64,000 nucleotides of DNA. Source: Cognatishimia coralii. Lineage in GTDB: Bacteria; Pseudomonadota; Alphaproteobacteria; Rhodobacterales; Rhodobacteraceae. Location: the NCBI RefSeq assembly GCF_037478305.1, contig NZ_JBBGAZ010000005.1:1-64000 (forward strand). The letters run 5' to 3'. The first letter of the stretch is position 1; each line of letters starts with the position of its first letter. Shown piece after piece: positions 8,158 to 16,495 of this stretch. Under the pieces are notes generated by a model, which did not search any database, was not told the DNA's origin, and was given only the letters and a program-made list of their open reading frames with translations. A program made the translations under genes and the position numbers.

Positions 8158-9086
8158 TGGCTGTTCTTGTACTTGCTGAAATCGCAGGCGGCGAACTGGC
8201 CGTTGACGCAACCGCCAAAGCCGTCGCAGCAGCGGCGTCGTTGGGCGATGTTACCGTTCTTTGCGCAGGCGCATCCTGCGGTGGCGCAGCCGAAGCGGCT
8301 GGCAAAATCGACGGTGTTGCGAAAGTTCTTTGCGCAGACGACGCCTCTTATGGCAACGGTCTGGCGGAACCAATCGCAGCGCTGATCACCTCTATCGCAG
8401 GTGACTACAGCCACATCGCAGCGCCAGCGACCGCATCCGCCAAAAACATCCTGCCACGCGTCGCAGCTCTGCTCGACGTCATGGTGATCTCTGATGTGAC
8501 CGCGGTTGTCGACGGCGACACATTCGAGCGTCCGATCTACGCGGGCAACGCGATTCAGACCGTCAAATCCTCTGACGCGACCAAAGTCTTCACCGTCCGT
8601 ACCGCGTCCTTTGACGCAGCTGGCGAAGGTGGCTCTGCTGGTGTTGAGGCGCTGGCTGCTGCTGAAAACCCAGGTCTGTCTGAGTGGGTTGAAGACAAGG
8701 TTGCCGAAAGCGACCGCCCAGAGCTGACCTCTGCTGGCGTTGTCGTCTCCGGTGGTCGTGGTGTTGGCTCTGAGGAAGACTTCGCCATCATCGAAGCGCT
8801 GGCTGACAAGCTGGGTGCTGCTGTTGGTGCGTCCCGTGCCGCAGTTGACTCTGGCTTTGCGCCAAACGACTGGCAAGTTGGTCAAACTGGTAAGGTTGTT
8901 GCTCCTGAGCTTTATGTCGCTGTCGGCATCTCGGGCGCGATCCAGCACCTTGCGGGTATGAAAGACTCTAAGATCATCGTTGCGATCAACAAAGACGAAG
9001 AAGCCCCGATCTTCCAGGTGGCTGATTTCGGTCTGGTGGCTGACCTCTTTGCAGCGGTCCCAGAGCTGACCGAGAAACTCGGCTAA
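8157..9086 (+). CDS. etfA: Electron transfer flavoprotein alpha subunit
   Basis: A 309-residue ETF large subunit, which carries the FAD. The C-terminal FAD domain is intact: VVSGGRGVGSEEDF, then VGASRAAVDSGF, WQVGQTGKVVAP and the GISGAIQHLAGM loop, ending with INKDEEAPIFQVADFGLV. It overlaps etfB by one base and ends at a strong terminator. Together with etfB it forms the electron sink for beta-oxidation and branched acyl-CoA oxidation. 3-Hydroxybutyryl-CoA dehydrogenase lies about 1 kb downstream. Confidence 0.97.
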   Translation: MAVLVLAEIAGGELAVDATAKAVAAAASLGDVTVLCAGASCGGAAEAAGKIDGVAKVLCADDASYGNGLAEPIAALITSIAGDYSHIAAPATASAKNILPRVAALLDVMVISDVTAVVDGDTFERPIYAGNAIQTVKSSDATKVFTVRTASFDAAGEGGSAGVEALAAAENPGLSEWVEDKVAESDRPELTSAGVVVSGGRGVGSEEDFAIIEALADKLGAAVGASRAAVDSGFAPNDWQVGQTGKVVAPELYVAVGISGAIQHLAGMKDSKIIVAINKDEEAPIFQVADFGLVADLFAAVPELTEKLG

Positions 9087-9110
9087 GCGATCTCGCAAAT
9101 CACGATTTGG

Positions 9111-9141
9111 CAGGCCCCCTCAGTGGGGCCTGTTCTTTTTT
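9111..9141 (+). terminator. Terminator of etfBA, overlapping the convergent gene
   Basis: CAGGCCCC and GGGGCCTG form a perfect 8-bp stem with a 6-nt loop, followed by TTCTTTTTT. The stop codon of the convergent gene (9120-9122) lies inside the hairpin, so the terminator and T-tract encode the last residues (KKNRPH) of that protein. Confidence 0.92.
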
Positions 9142-9965
9142 GCGATCATGGGTTTCAAAGTTTCTACTAAGGCCTTGGCCGCCTCGGCATGCGCCATAGG
9201 GCCGAACATGTGCTGGGCGGCCGGCCATTCCACCGGGCTGAAATGTTTGCCTTTGCAACCCTGTTCCAGTGCTTTCTTTGTGACGCGCACTTCGACGATC
9301 CCATCCACATGATCTCGCAACCGGTCGATCATGCCCTTGTCCACAAACCATGGGTCTTTGCCCGGTAAGATCTGGGACTCTTTTGGAGGGCGATGGTCTG
9401 AAAACCATAAGAGGACTTTCTTGCCCGGCAATGCGTCAAGCAATTGCAACATGCGCGCGCTCCAGGCGGTGCGCAGTTCTCCGGTGACAAAGGAAAACCG
9501 GTCGCTGGCCTGTGCCGCGATATCCTGCAGCATATGGCGCGTGAAGTTGTATTCGGTGAAATCCACCTCGCGGAAGACGGATTTCATCATCGAAGACGCG
9601 GTCAGGAACCGGTCATTGCGGCGCGGATGCACGCGATAAAGCCGATTGGACATATTCTGTGCGCCCATCAGTTGAATGACGGTGATTTCGGCACCAGCAG
9701 CGAGGGACAGCACTTCGGCCTCGTGGATAAAGGCATCCACGCCAGCGTTCATATAGCCAAGATTGACACAGGTCATACCCAAGGCACGTTCGACAAGATC
9801 GGGAAAGGGATCTTGAATGAATTTGCCATAGGTTTCCGAGCCCCCCAAAAAGGCCACATAGCGCCCTGATAGGTCCTTCTTTGGCCCCCTAAACGAAATG
9901 CGAGACGTCCCGTAGCGCACGGGATCATAGTTTAACGATCTTTGAACCGAATGATGAAACGACAT
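9120..9965 (-). CDS. DUF6473-like protein, possible SGNH-type fold
   Basis: A 281-residue cytoplasmic protein starting MSFHHSVQRSLNYDPVRYG and continuing YVAFLGGSETYGKF. The family is one I associate with DUF6473 in Rhodobacterales. The GGSETYG block near residue 42, the NLGYMNAGVDAF block, and a late HFSPVEWPAAQHMFG region resemble the arrangement of SGNH hydrolases or sulfotransferase-like proteins, but no catalytic triad can be assigned with confidence. The gene is alone on its strand. Its final codons coincide with the etfA terminator. Function unknown. Confidence 0.72.
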   Translation of the reverse strand: MSFHHSVQRSLNYDPVRYGTSRISFRGPKKDLSGRYVAFLGGSETYGKFIQDPFPDLVERALGMTCVNLGYMNAGVDAFIHEAEVLSLAAGAEITVIQLMGAQNMSNRLYRVHPRRNDRFLTASSMMKSVFREVDFTEYNFTRHMLQDIAAQASDRFSFVTGELRTAWSARMLQLLDALPGKKVLLWFSDHRPPKESQILPGKDPWFVDKGMIDRLRDHVDGIVEVRVTKKALEQGCKGKHFSPVEWPAAQHMFGPMAHAEAAKALVETLKPMIAKKNRPH

Positions 9966-10121
9966 ATTACCCCCAATTTATCACCCATCGGTCACTCTGC
10001 GTGATTCCTGTTAGCAATTTGCTAAGGGGACAATTCGACTCGGTTTTTTGACATCTCCGCCCCTTGCAGCCAGCTCTTGCCTATGCGTAAAGTCGCCTCA
10101 CAGGCGAAGGGGTATTCCAGC

Positions 10122-10997
10122 ATGAGTGTGACATCAGTCGGCATCATTGGCGCAGGTCAGATGGGCAACGGGATCGCGCATGTGATGGCCCTGGCGGGCT
10201 ATGATGTCGTGCTGAATGATATCTCTGCCGAGGCTCTTGAGGCTGCGATTGCACGCATCGACAAGAACATGGCGCGGCAGGTGAGCCGTGATTTGATTTC
10301 CGCGGACGACATGCAAAATGCACTTCGCCGCATCAAGTCGTCTCAGGACGTGGTCGAAGTTGGCCAGACCGATCTGGTCATCGAAGCGGCCACCGAAAAC
10401 GAAGAGATCAAATACAAGATCTTTGAGGGGCTGGTTCCGCATCTGAAGCCCGACACGATCCTGACCTCAAACACCTCTTCGATTTCGATCACCCGTCTGG
10501 CAAGCCGCACGGACCGGCCCGAGAAGTTCATGGGGTTCCACTTCATGAACCCGGTGCCTTTGATGAAGCTCGTCGAGCTGATCCGAGGGATTGCGACCGA
10601 TGATGCGACTTATCAGACCTGTCTGGGCATTGTGAATGCGCTTGATAAAACCGCCGCCTCAGCCGAGGATTTCCCGGCCTTTATCGTGAACCGTATCCTG
10701 ATCCCGATGATCAATGAGGCCTGCTATACGCTTTATGAAGGCGTGGGCAATGTGGCCTCCATTGATGCGGCGATGAAGCTGGGTGCGAACCACCCGATGG
10801 GACCGCTGGAACTGGCGGATTTCATTGGCCTGGACACCTGCCTTGCGATCATGAACGTGCTTCACGACGGATTGGCCGACACTAAATACCGCCCTTGCCC
10901 TCTGTTGACGAAATACGTTGAAGCCGGGTGGTTGGGTCGTAAATCCAAGCGCGGGTTCTATGACTACCGTGGCGAGGTTCCGGTTCCGACACGCTAA
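10122..10997 (+). CDS. 3-hydroxybutyryl-CoA dehydrogenase
   Basis: A 291-residue NAD-dependent 3-hydroxyacyl-CoA dehydrogenase of the short, monofunctional type. It has the Rossmann motif GIIGAGQMGNGIAHV, the catalytic histidine region GFHFMNPVPLMKLVELI, and the C-terminal helical domain with GANHPMGPLELADFIGLD. It interconverts 3-hydroxybutyryl-CoA and acetoacetyl-CoA in butanoate, polyhydroxybutyrate and ethylmalonyl-CoA related metabolism. I chose ATG at 10122, preceded by GAAGGGG, over the TTG at 10077. A composite 3' element follows the stop codon. Confidence 0.94.
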   Translation: MSVTSVGIIGAGQMGNGIAHVMALAGYDVVLNDISAEALEAAIARIDKNMARQVSRDLISADDMQNALRRIKSSQDVVEVGQTDLVIEAATENEEIKYKIFEGLVPHLKPDTILTSNTSSISITRLASRTDRPEKFMGFHFMNPVPLMKLVELIRGIATDDATYQTCLGIVNALDKTAASAEDFPAFIVNRILIPMINEACYTLYEGVGNVASIDAAMKLGANHPMGPLELADFIGLDTCLAIMNVLHDGLADTKYRPCPLLTKYVEAGWLGRKSKRGFYDYRGEVPVPTR

Positions 10998-11111
10998 GAG
11001 GGGCATTGCCCCCTTGGCCTGAGGCCTGGGCTCCGCCCGTTCGACCCTCAAAAGCTCCTCGAGCTTTCGCAGGTCGGGTCTCACCCCAAGAGTACTTAAA
11101 GCAAGATGAAA
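10998..11111 (+). repeat. Composite 3' element, copy A
   Basis: Starts at the base after the stop codon of the hydroxybutyryl-CoA dehydrogenase gene. It has a hairpin GGGGC-ATT-GCCCC, then a second GGCC-TGA-GGCC, and after a GC-rich stretch ends with CACCCCAAGAGTACTTAAA followed by GCAAGATGAAA (11082-11111). The same order of parts recurs at 19381-19436, and the AT-rich end motif also at 36479-36531 and 56148-56202. It may act as a terminator or transcript end signal. Confidence 0.6.
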
Positions 11112-11115
11112 CGGC

Positions 11116-11991
11116 TTATTTACCGAGGCCAAGCGTATGGTCGCGCAGCCAGCTCATGAAACCGCGCGGGTTGCTGTGGAGCGGCTCCATTTCCTCATCT
11201 GTCAGAACGGGACCGATGACCGGGCTTTGTGGCTTATTACAGGCTTTTACGATCTCATGAAGCAAGAGACCCTGACGCAGGATCGCAGAGACCCGATTGG
11301 CGACCTGATACCAACGCGAATTGGCACCGGGGAAGAAGATCGGCACAACCCGTGCACCAGAACGGCGAATGAGCTGAGCGGTAAAGACATTCCACTCGCG
11401 TTCAATGACAGGCCCAAAGGCAGTGTCTGACGACGAAACTACACCCGACGGGAACAGGGCCACGACACCTCCGTCCTTGAGGTAAGCCATAGCCGCCGCG
11501 CGCATTTCAACCATCTTGCGTTGCGCTTCCGGATCATGAGGAAAAGGCACCGGGATCATGAAGGAGGTCGCGGTTTCGTCCAGACCAGTCAAAACTGAGC
11601 GAGTCAGGATGCGGTAATCTTCGCGCACGCGACCGATCAATTCGGCCAGGATCATCCCGTCAACCATGCCATGTGGGTGGTTCGCAACCACGACAACGGG
11701 GCCTTCTTTGGGGATATTCGCCAGTTGTTCATTAGGCGTGGTCAGGTCGATGCCCATCACATCAAGAGCACCCTTCCAGAACCTTTGCCCACGGTGATTG
11801 CCGTTTTGACGCTCAAAGCGGCGCACCATGCGCAGGATGGTGATTTTGCCCGTGAACCACTCAATCACGCGGATCGCTGTGGAGGTCCACGGATCGTCAA
11901 AAGAGTTCGCATAGGTCAGCGTGCGACGGTCATAGACCTCGATGGTATTGTCGTCCGATGCGACTTTGATCTCAGAGGTCTTATCCAGCAA
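11116..11991 (-). CDS. Lysophospholipid acyltransferase family protein
   Basis: A 291-residue acyltransferase. The motif VANHPHGMVDG (near residue 103) has the H-x5-D spacing seen in the OlsB and hemolysin-like acyltransferases rather than the usual H-x4-D of PlsC, and is followed by a FPSGVVS motif near 190 and by VVPIFFPGAN. It should transfer an acyl chain to a lysophospholipid or an aminolipid such as lyso-ornithine lipid. The start is a TTG with GGGGACGG upstream; no ATG lies near. It ends next to copy A of the 3' element and follows ptsH by 38 bases, so it may be read through from the PTS operon. Confidence 0.83.
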   Translation of the reverse strand: MLDKTSEIKVASDDNTIEVYDRRTLTYANSFDDPWTSTAIRVIEWFTGKITILRMVRRFERQNGNHRGQRFWKGALDVMGIDLTTPNEQLANIPKEGPVVVVANHPHGMVDGMILAELIGRVREDYRILTRSVLTGLDETATSFMIPVPFPHDPEAQRKMVEMRAAAMAYLKDGGVVALFPSGVVSSSDTAFGPVIEREWNVFTAQLIRRSGARVVPIFFPGANSRWYQVANRVSAILRQGLLLHEIVKACNKPQSPVIGPVLTDEEMEPLHSNPRGFMSWLRDHTLGLGK

Positions 11992-12029
11992 GCGTCCGTC
12001 CCCACACAGATCCCGCGGCCTATTGGCCC

Positions 12030-12308
12030 CTAGAACCCTTCTCCGAATTTGTCCGCGACCAAGGCTTCGATCGCATCTGCCAAGGCGAGTGCCTCAGGCC
12101 CATTAGTTTCCACGTCGATGGTGGTCCCCTTAGAGGCCGCCAGCATCAGAAGCCCCATAATACTGTCGCCCCCAGCACTCAAGCCATCTTTACTGACTTC
12201 GGCCGCAGCATCAAAGCCCTCGACCAGCTCGACCAGCTTCGCCGACGCGCGTGCGTGCAAGCCCTTTTCGTTGACAATCGTCAGTGTCCGAGAGGTTGCG
12301 TCCGCCAT
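12030..12308 (-). CDS. HPr phosphocarrier protein
   Basis: A 92-residue HPr, the phosphocarrier between enzyme I and EIIA. The phosphorylated histidine is H18 in NEKGLHARASAKLV and the regulatory serine that HPr kinase modifies is S49 in GGDSIMGLLML. No sugar permease lies nearby, so this is the regulatory (nitrogen-type or incomplete) PTS of alphaproteobacteria. It is the last PTS gene of the unit that starts with chvI, 26 bases after the EIIA gene. Confidence 0.93.
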   Translation of the reverse strand: MADATSRTLTIVNEKGLHARASAKLVELVEGFDAAAEVSKDGLSAGGDSIMGLLMLAASKGTTIDVETNGPEALALADAIEALVADKFGEGF

Positions 12309-12334
12309 TCTGTCCCTTACAGTCGCCGCTTATT

Positions 12335-12727
12335 TTAGCCAACTGACATATTCTTGCTGTCAATATACTTGCGCCCTGCCGCCATAGCACGGTCCACTGC
12401 ATCCGCCAGAGGCAACCGGCGGGATTTGGCCAGTTTGATCAACATAGGCAGATTCGCACCGTAAAGAATGCGCCTGTTCACGGGGCGGCAGGCCTGCAGG
12501 CTAAGGTTGCTCGGAGACCCACCGAACATGTCGGTCACCAGAACAACTCCCTGCCCTTCGTCCACGGACTCCGCCGCATCGCAGATCTCGATCTGTTTGG
12601 CTGAACGATCGTCCTCGGCCTGAATCGTAATCGCGCGGATGCCGGCCTGTTGGCCAACCACATGTTCGATTGCTGCGAGATACTCTCTCGCCAATCCTCC
12701 ATGCGCCACGATGACTATTCCAATCAC
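12335..12727 (-). CDS. PTS EIIA component, mannose family
   Basis: A 130-residue mannose-type EIIA. It has the phosphorylation histidine at H9 in MIGIVIVAHGGLA, and the DMFGGSPSNLSLQ loop typical of the family. In alphaproteobacteria it stands alone without IIB, IIC or IID, and serves as a signalling acceptor of the phosphate from HPr. It lies 15 bases after rapZ and 26 bases before the HPr gene in one operon with the HPr kinase and ChvG/ChvI. Confidence 0.92.
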   Translation of the reverse strand: MIGIVIVAHGGLAREYLAAIEHVVGQQAGIRAITIQAEDDRSAKQIEICDAAESVDEGQGVVLVTDMFGGSPSNLSLQACRPVNRRILYGANLPMLIKLAKSRRLPLADAVDRAMAAGRKYIDSKNMSVG

Positions 12728-12742
12728 GCTTTTGCTTCTCCG

Positions 12743-13642
12743 CTACAGGCCGGTTGCGGACTTGGAGTCGGCTGAGTGCGTCCGATCCAGTTCGCGATGC
12801 CTAATTGACACTTGCCAGTTATGGTCTGCAAAGGCCTCGGCCAGTTTTTCCGTCACAAAAACCGAACGGTGTTGCCCGCCGGTACACCCGATCGCAATGC
12901 AAAGATGGGCTTTTCCCTCTTTTTGATAAGCAGGCAGGAGGAAAAGCGTGATGTTAGTGAGTTTCTCAAAGAATTCATCAAAATGAGAATCCTGTGAAAT
13001 ATATTCGCCGACGGCTGAGTCGCGTCCGTTCAGTGCCCTCAGGGTTTCGTCCCAATATGGGTTCTTGAGAAACCGACAGTCATGCACAAGATCGGCGCCC
13101 TGAGGCAAGCCGCGCTTATAGCTGAAACTGGTGAGCGTCACCGCCAAAGGCATCTTGCCATGCGCTGCAAAGCGCGCCTCAAGACGTTCGCGCAACCCAT
13201 GAACTGACAATTCCGATGTGTCGATCAGTGTATCCGCGCGGTCCCGGATCGGAGACAAAAGATCACATTCCCGGTCGATACCAACGATTGCTTCTTCTTG
13301 TGGGGCCAAGGGGTGGCGGCGTCGGGTTTCACTGTAGCGGCGCTGCAATACAAATCGCGCACAGTCTAGGTAAAGGAGCTCTGGGTCATGTTCCTCGAGT
13401 TGGTCGAGCAAATCCAAAAGCGCTTGAGGCGAGAAATCACGATTTCGGGTATCAAGACATAGGGCCAGCGGGCGCGTAAGTTTTTGCCCATCCAGTAATG
13501 GCGTCACCCAGCGGATCGGCAAATTGTCTATGGTTTCAAAGCCGAGGTCCTCAAGCACCTTGATCGCAGAGGATCGGCCAGCGCCAGACGGCCCTGTGAC
13601 AAGCACAACGCGATGCGGAGTTTTGGTGAAGTTCAGGGTCAT
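12743..13642 (-). CDS. rapZ: RNase adapter protein RapZ
   Basis: A 299-residue P-loop protein of the RapZ/YvcJ family, which in enterobacteria guides RNase E to the GlmZ small RNA and senses amino sugar levels. The C-terminal signature AIGCTGGQHRSV and the NITLFLLPAYQKEGKAHL block are intact. The Walker A loop reads GPSGAGRSS, with arginine in place of the usual lysine. It overlaps hprK by four bases (ATGA). A role with HPr kinase and HPr in coupling PTS state to cell envelope signals is plausible from the neighbours. Confidence 0.94.
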   Translation of the reverse strand: MTLNFTKTPHRVVLVTGPSGAGRSSAIKVLEDLGFETIDNLPIRWVTPLLDGQKLTRPLALCLDTRNRDFSPQALLDLLDQLEEHDPELLYLDCARFVLQRRYSETRRRHPLAPQEEAIVGIDRECDLLSPIRDRADTLIDTSELSVHGLRERLEARFAAHGKMPLAVTLTSFSYKRGLPQGADLVHDCRFLKNPYWDETLRALNGRDSAVGEYISQDSHFDEFFEKLTNITLFLLPAYQKEGKAHLCIAIGCTGGQHRSVFVTEKLAEAFADHNWQVSIRHRELDRTHSADSKSATGL

Positions 13643-14094
13643 AGATGACCTCGCCCAGCCTTGAGAAATTGCAGGATTGCAGGTGCAAAATGTGGATACG
13701 GAACTCGGTACAACAAGGGTACTGTGACCCCAAATCGCGTAAATGTGTAGTGATTTGGCAGTCTCGTGGTTTCTTCTTTGTTTAAATCAATGGCCAAAGC
13801 AAGGGGCATGGGCCCTTTGGGCGTTGCCCTTAGGATGCCAACGCCCCGCGCTTCTATGAAGCCGGCGATCGTATTCACTGCGTCCGCCTCAAGGCGATCC
13901 GCTCGTAATGTTAACTGCGTACGATCATCTGCAACCAACTCTGCGCCGCGGCTCATGAGGTCCAAGGCCAGCGCGGATTTTCCAGCGCCGGAGGCGCCGA
14001 GGATCAAAACGGCCTTGCCATGGGCGGCAACGCAGCTGGCGTGAAGAATGGTTTGAGGCAAAGGCCCGGCGCCGGAAAGATCGTCACCGGGCAT
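13639..14094 (-). CDS. hprK: HPr kinase/phosphorylase, short alphaproteobacterial form
   Basis: A 151-residue protein that consists only of the catalytic domain: the Walker A GASGAGKSALALDL near residue 33, followed by RGAELVADDRTQL with its conserved DD, and the IEARGVGI signature. It phosphorylates the serine of HPr. The N-terminal domain of the Firmicutes enzyme (about 300 residues in total) is absent, as is typical for alphaproteobacteria. It sits 5 bases after chvG and overlaps rapZ by four bases. Confidence 0.93.
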   Translation of the reverse strand: MPGDDLSGAGPLPQTILHASCVAAHGKAVLILGASGAGKSALALDLMSRGAELVADDRTQLTLRADRLEADAVNTIAGFIEARGVGILRATPKGPMPLALAIDLNKEETTRLPNHYTFTRFGVTVPLLYRVPYPHFAPAILQFLKAGRGHL

Positions 14095-14099
14095 GAAGT

Positions 14100-15791
14100 T
14101 TAGACGGGTAGACCGACAACAAAACGTGCGCCCAGAGGCTCTGACGTAATATCGGCGTCGGTTGGGCGAATGTTTTCGGCCCAGATCACACCACCATGTG
14201 CCTCTACGATCTGCTTAGAGATCGCCAGACCGAGGCCCGAGTTATTTCCGAAATCATCGGCGGGACGCTGCGAATAGAAGCGGTTGAAGATCTTACCCAA
14301 CGCTTCTTCAGGAATACCCGGCCCCGTGTCTTCGACAACGACCAACACACGGTTCTGACGTTGACGTGCCCAGACACGGATCGCATCGCCATCTTCACAG
14401 AAGCTGATGGCATTGGTGATCAGATTGACAAAAACCTGCGCCAAGCGCGCCTCTAGCCCGTTGATTTCAATAGGTTCACGCGGAAGATCAGAAATAAAGT
14501 CGATACCTTTGCCCTTGGCATCTTCACCCAGATACTGACCAAGGTTGTCGATCATTTCGAGCAGATTAAAGGCTTCTTCTTCTTCCTTAACCAACTCTGC
14601 ATCCAGACGAGACGCATTGGAAATATCGCTGACAAGTCGATCCAAACGGCGTACGTCGTGGTCGATCACATTCAACAGTTTCTCACGATGGTCATCACGT
14701 TTCACCATGCGCAAAGAGCCAACGGCAGAGCGCAGGCTCGCCAGAGGGTTCTTGATCTCGTGGGCGACATCGGCTGCGAATTGTTCGTTGCCATCGATGC
14801 GCTCGTAAAGCGCACTCACCATGCCACGCAAAGCACCACTCAGGCGGCCAATTTCATCAGGGCGCGCTGTCAGATCAGGGATACGCACGCGACCCGGATT
14901 GGCCTTTTTGCGCGCGTCTTTGTCACGACCAATCTCGGCTGCGGCGGCCAAATCGCTGATCGGGTTGGAAATCGTAGAGGCCAGAACCATGGAAAGGCCA
15001 ATCGAAACCAGCGTCGCAATAAGGAACATCTGCAACACTAATTCGCGCTGGCCACGCACGATCTGATCCACTTCGCCAACCGCGCTGGTCATCACCACCG
15101 TGCCCAATTCAGTCCCGTTTTGTTGCAAAAGGGCTGAGGCCGCATAAACACTTTCGCCGTTATCTGCGGTCAGGGTCGCCAGGGCATCTCCACTTGCGGC
15201 AAATGAAACAGCCAGCTCATCTAGGTTTGAGGCCGTGGCAAGCGCCTCATCGTCCCCCGCGATTTGCGCCCAAACCCAGGCAATTGCATCCGTCAGGGGG
15301 GTCGCTGGGGCATCATCACTGGCAATGCCCATAGGGCCTTCTTTCGCAGCGATCAGATTGCCGGATGTGTCCACAACAAAGACTTGCACACCCGCGCGCA
15401 GGTCCATTTTGTCGAGTGTTCCGGCCACATCAACGCCATCCCCAGTCACCAGATTGACTGGCGCACCAGAGGGCATTTGAACCTGCAAAGCGCCGGAAAT
15501 CAAAGAGGCGCCACTGGCGAGGCTCGCCTTGCGTTCTTCAACGAAATTATCGCGCGCAGAATTCAGATACAGAACCCCCGCAAGCAGCATCACCAAAGCG
15601 ATCAGATTAAACGTGATGATTTTGCGCGTCAGCGGCGAGCGGCTCAACGGCAGAATACGCCGACGCTCACGACGTCCGCGCATTTCCTTTTCGACCGTAG
15701 CTTCAGGGGCCACCCAGTCGTCCCCGAGAACGACTTCCCCCTCGCGACCTTGCGACATGCGTCCCACGCTTATCTGTTCGGCGAGTGCCAT
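14100..15791 (-). CDS. chvG: Sensor histidine kinase ChvG
   Basis: A 563-residue membrane histidine kinase. A transmembrane helix (KIITFNLIALVMLLAGVLYL) follows an N-terminal cytoplasmic tail; a periplasmic sensor domain of about 200 residues precedes the second helix (LQMFLIATLVSIGLSMVLAS); then HAMP, the H-box FAADVAHEIKNPLASL, the N-box VNLITNAISFC and the G1 and G2 boxes DTGPGIP and GNNSGLGLAI. ChvG/ChvI (ExoS) controls envelope, acid and symbiosis genes in related bacteria. It overlaps chvI by one base (TAATG) and is followed by hprK. Confidence 0.94.
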   Translation of the reverse strand: MALAEQISVGRMSQGREGEVVLGDDWVAPEATVEKEMRGRRERRRILPLSRSPLTRKIITFNLIALVMLLAGVLYLNSARDNFVEERKASLASGASLISGALQVQMPSGAPVNLVTGDGVDVAGTLDKMDLRAGVQVFVVDTSGNLIAAKEGPMGIASDDAPATPLTDAIAWVWAQIAGDDEALATASNLDELAVSFAASGDALATLTADNGESVYAASALLQQNGTELGTVVMTSAVGEVDQIVRGQRELVLQMFLIATLVSIGLSMVLASTISNPISDLAAAAEIGRDKDARKKANPGRVRIPDLTARPDEIGRLSGALRGMVSALYERIDGNEQFAADVAHEIKNPLASLRSAVGSLRMVKRDDHREKLLNVIDHDVRRLDRLVSDISNASRLDAELVKEEEEAFNLLEMIDNLGQYLGEDAKGKGIDFISDLPREPIEINGLEARLAQVFVNLITNAISFCEDGDAIRVWARQRQNRVLVVVEDTGPGIPEEALGKIFNRFYSQRPADDFGNNSGLGLAISKQIVEAHGGVIWAENIRPTDADITSEPLGARFVVGLPV

Positions 15792-16495
15792 TACTCTTCG
15801 TTGTATCTATAGCCGATGCCGTAGAGCGTCTCAATTGCAGAGAACTCTGAATCGGCCATGCGCATCTTTTTGCGAAGCCGTTTGATATGGCTGTCGATGG
15901 TGCGGTCGTCGACATAGACCTGATCGTCGTAGGCCACATCCATCAGTTGATCGCGCGACTTCACAAAGCCCGGACGTTGCGCCAATGCTTGCAACAGCAG
16001 GAATTCTGTGACCGTCAGCGTCACGTCCTGACCTTTCCAGGTCACAGCATGGCGCAGCGGATCCATCGTCAGTTCGCCACGTTGCAGAACCTTGGTTTCC
16101 TCGGTCTCGGTCGCGGGCACCACGCCATTCTCGGCGTCCTGACGACGCAAGAGCGTGCGGATACGTTCGACCAACAAACGTTGGCTGAAAGGCTTTTTGA
16201 CATAGTCGTCGGCCCCCATGCGCAAACCCAGCACCTCATCGATCTCATCGTCCTTGGACGTGAGGAAGATCACGGGCATCGTGGTTTTCTGGCGCAGGCG
16301 TTGCAACAGATCCATGCCATCCATGCGCGGCATCTTAATGTCGAGCACCGCCATATCGGGCAATTTGCGATTAAAAGCGTCCAGCGCTTGCTGGCCATCA
16401 TTGTAGGTTTCGACCTCAAAGCCTTCTGCTTCAAGAGTCATGGATACCGACGTCAGGATATTCCTGTCGTCGTCCACCAAGGCAATCTTGGACAT
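15791..16495 (-). CDS. chvI: Response regulator ChvI
   Basis: A 234-residue OmpR-type regulator. The receiver domain begins MSKIALVDDDRNILTSVSM, with the phosphorylated aspartate in AVLDIKMPRMDG and the switch lysine in DDYVKKPF. The winged-helix domain ends VDDRTIDSHIKRLRKKMR and ETLYGIGYRY. I used ATG at 16495, which has AAGGA upstream and begins the domain; a longer frame to 16564 adds no conserved sequence. It is the first gene of the chvI-chvG-hprK-rapZ-EIIA-HPr unit and is divergent from pckA. Confidence 0.95.
   Translation of the reverse strand: MSKIALVDDDRNILTSVSMTLEAEGFEVETYNDGQQALDAFNRKLPDMAVLDIKMPRMDGMDLLQRLRQKTTMPVIFLTSKDDEIDEVLGLRMGADDYVKKPFSQRLLVERIRTLLRRQDAENGVVPATETEETKVLQRGELTMDPLRHAVTWKGQDVTLTVTEFLLLQALAQRPGFVKSRDQLMDVAYDDQVYVDDRTIDSHIKRLRKKMRMADSEFSAIETLYGIGYRYNEE

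Noticed and set aside
10047..10052. TTGACA as -35 of the hydroxybutyryl-CoA dehydrogenase gene
   Set aside because: No acceptable -10 hexamer lies 16-18 bases downstream.
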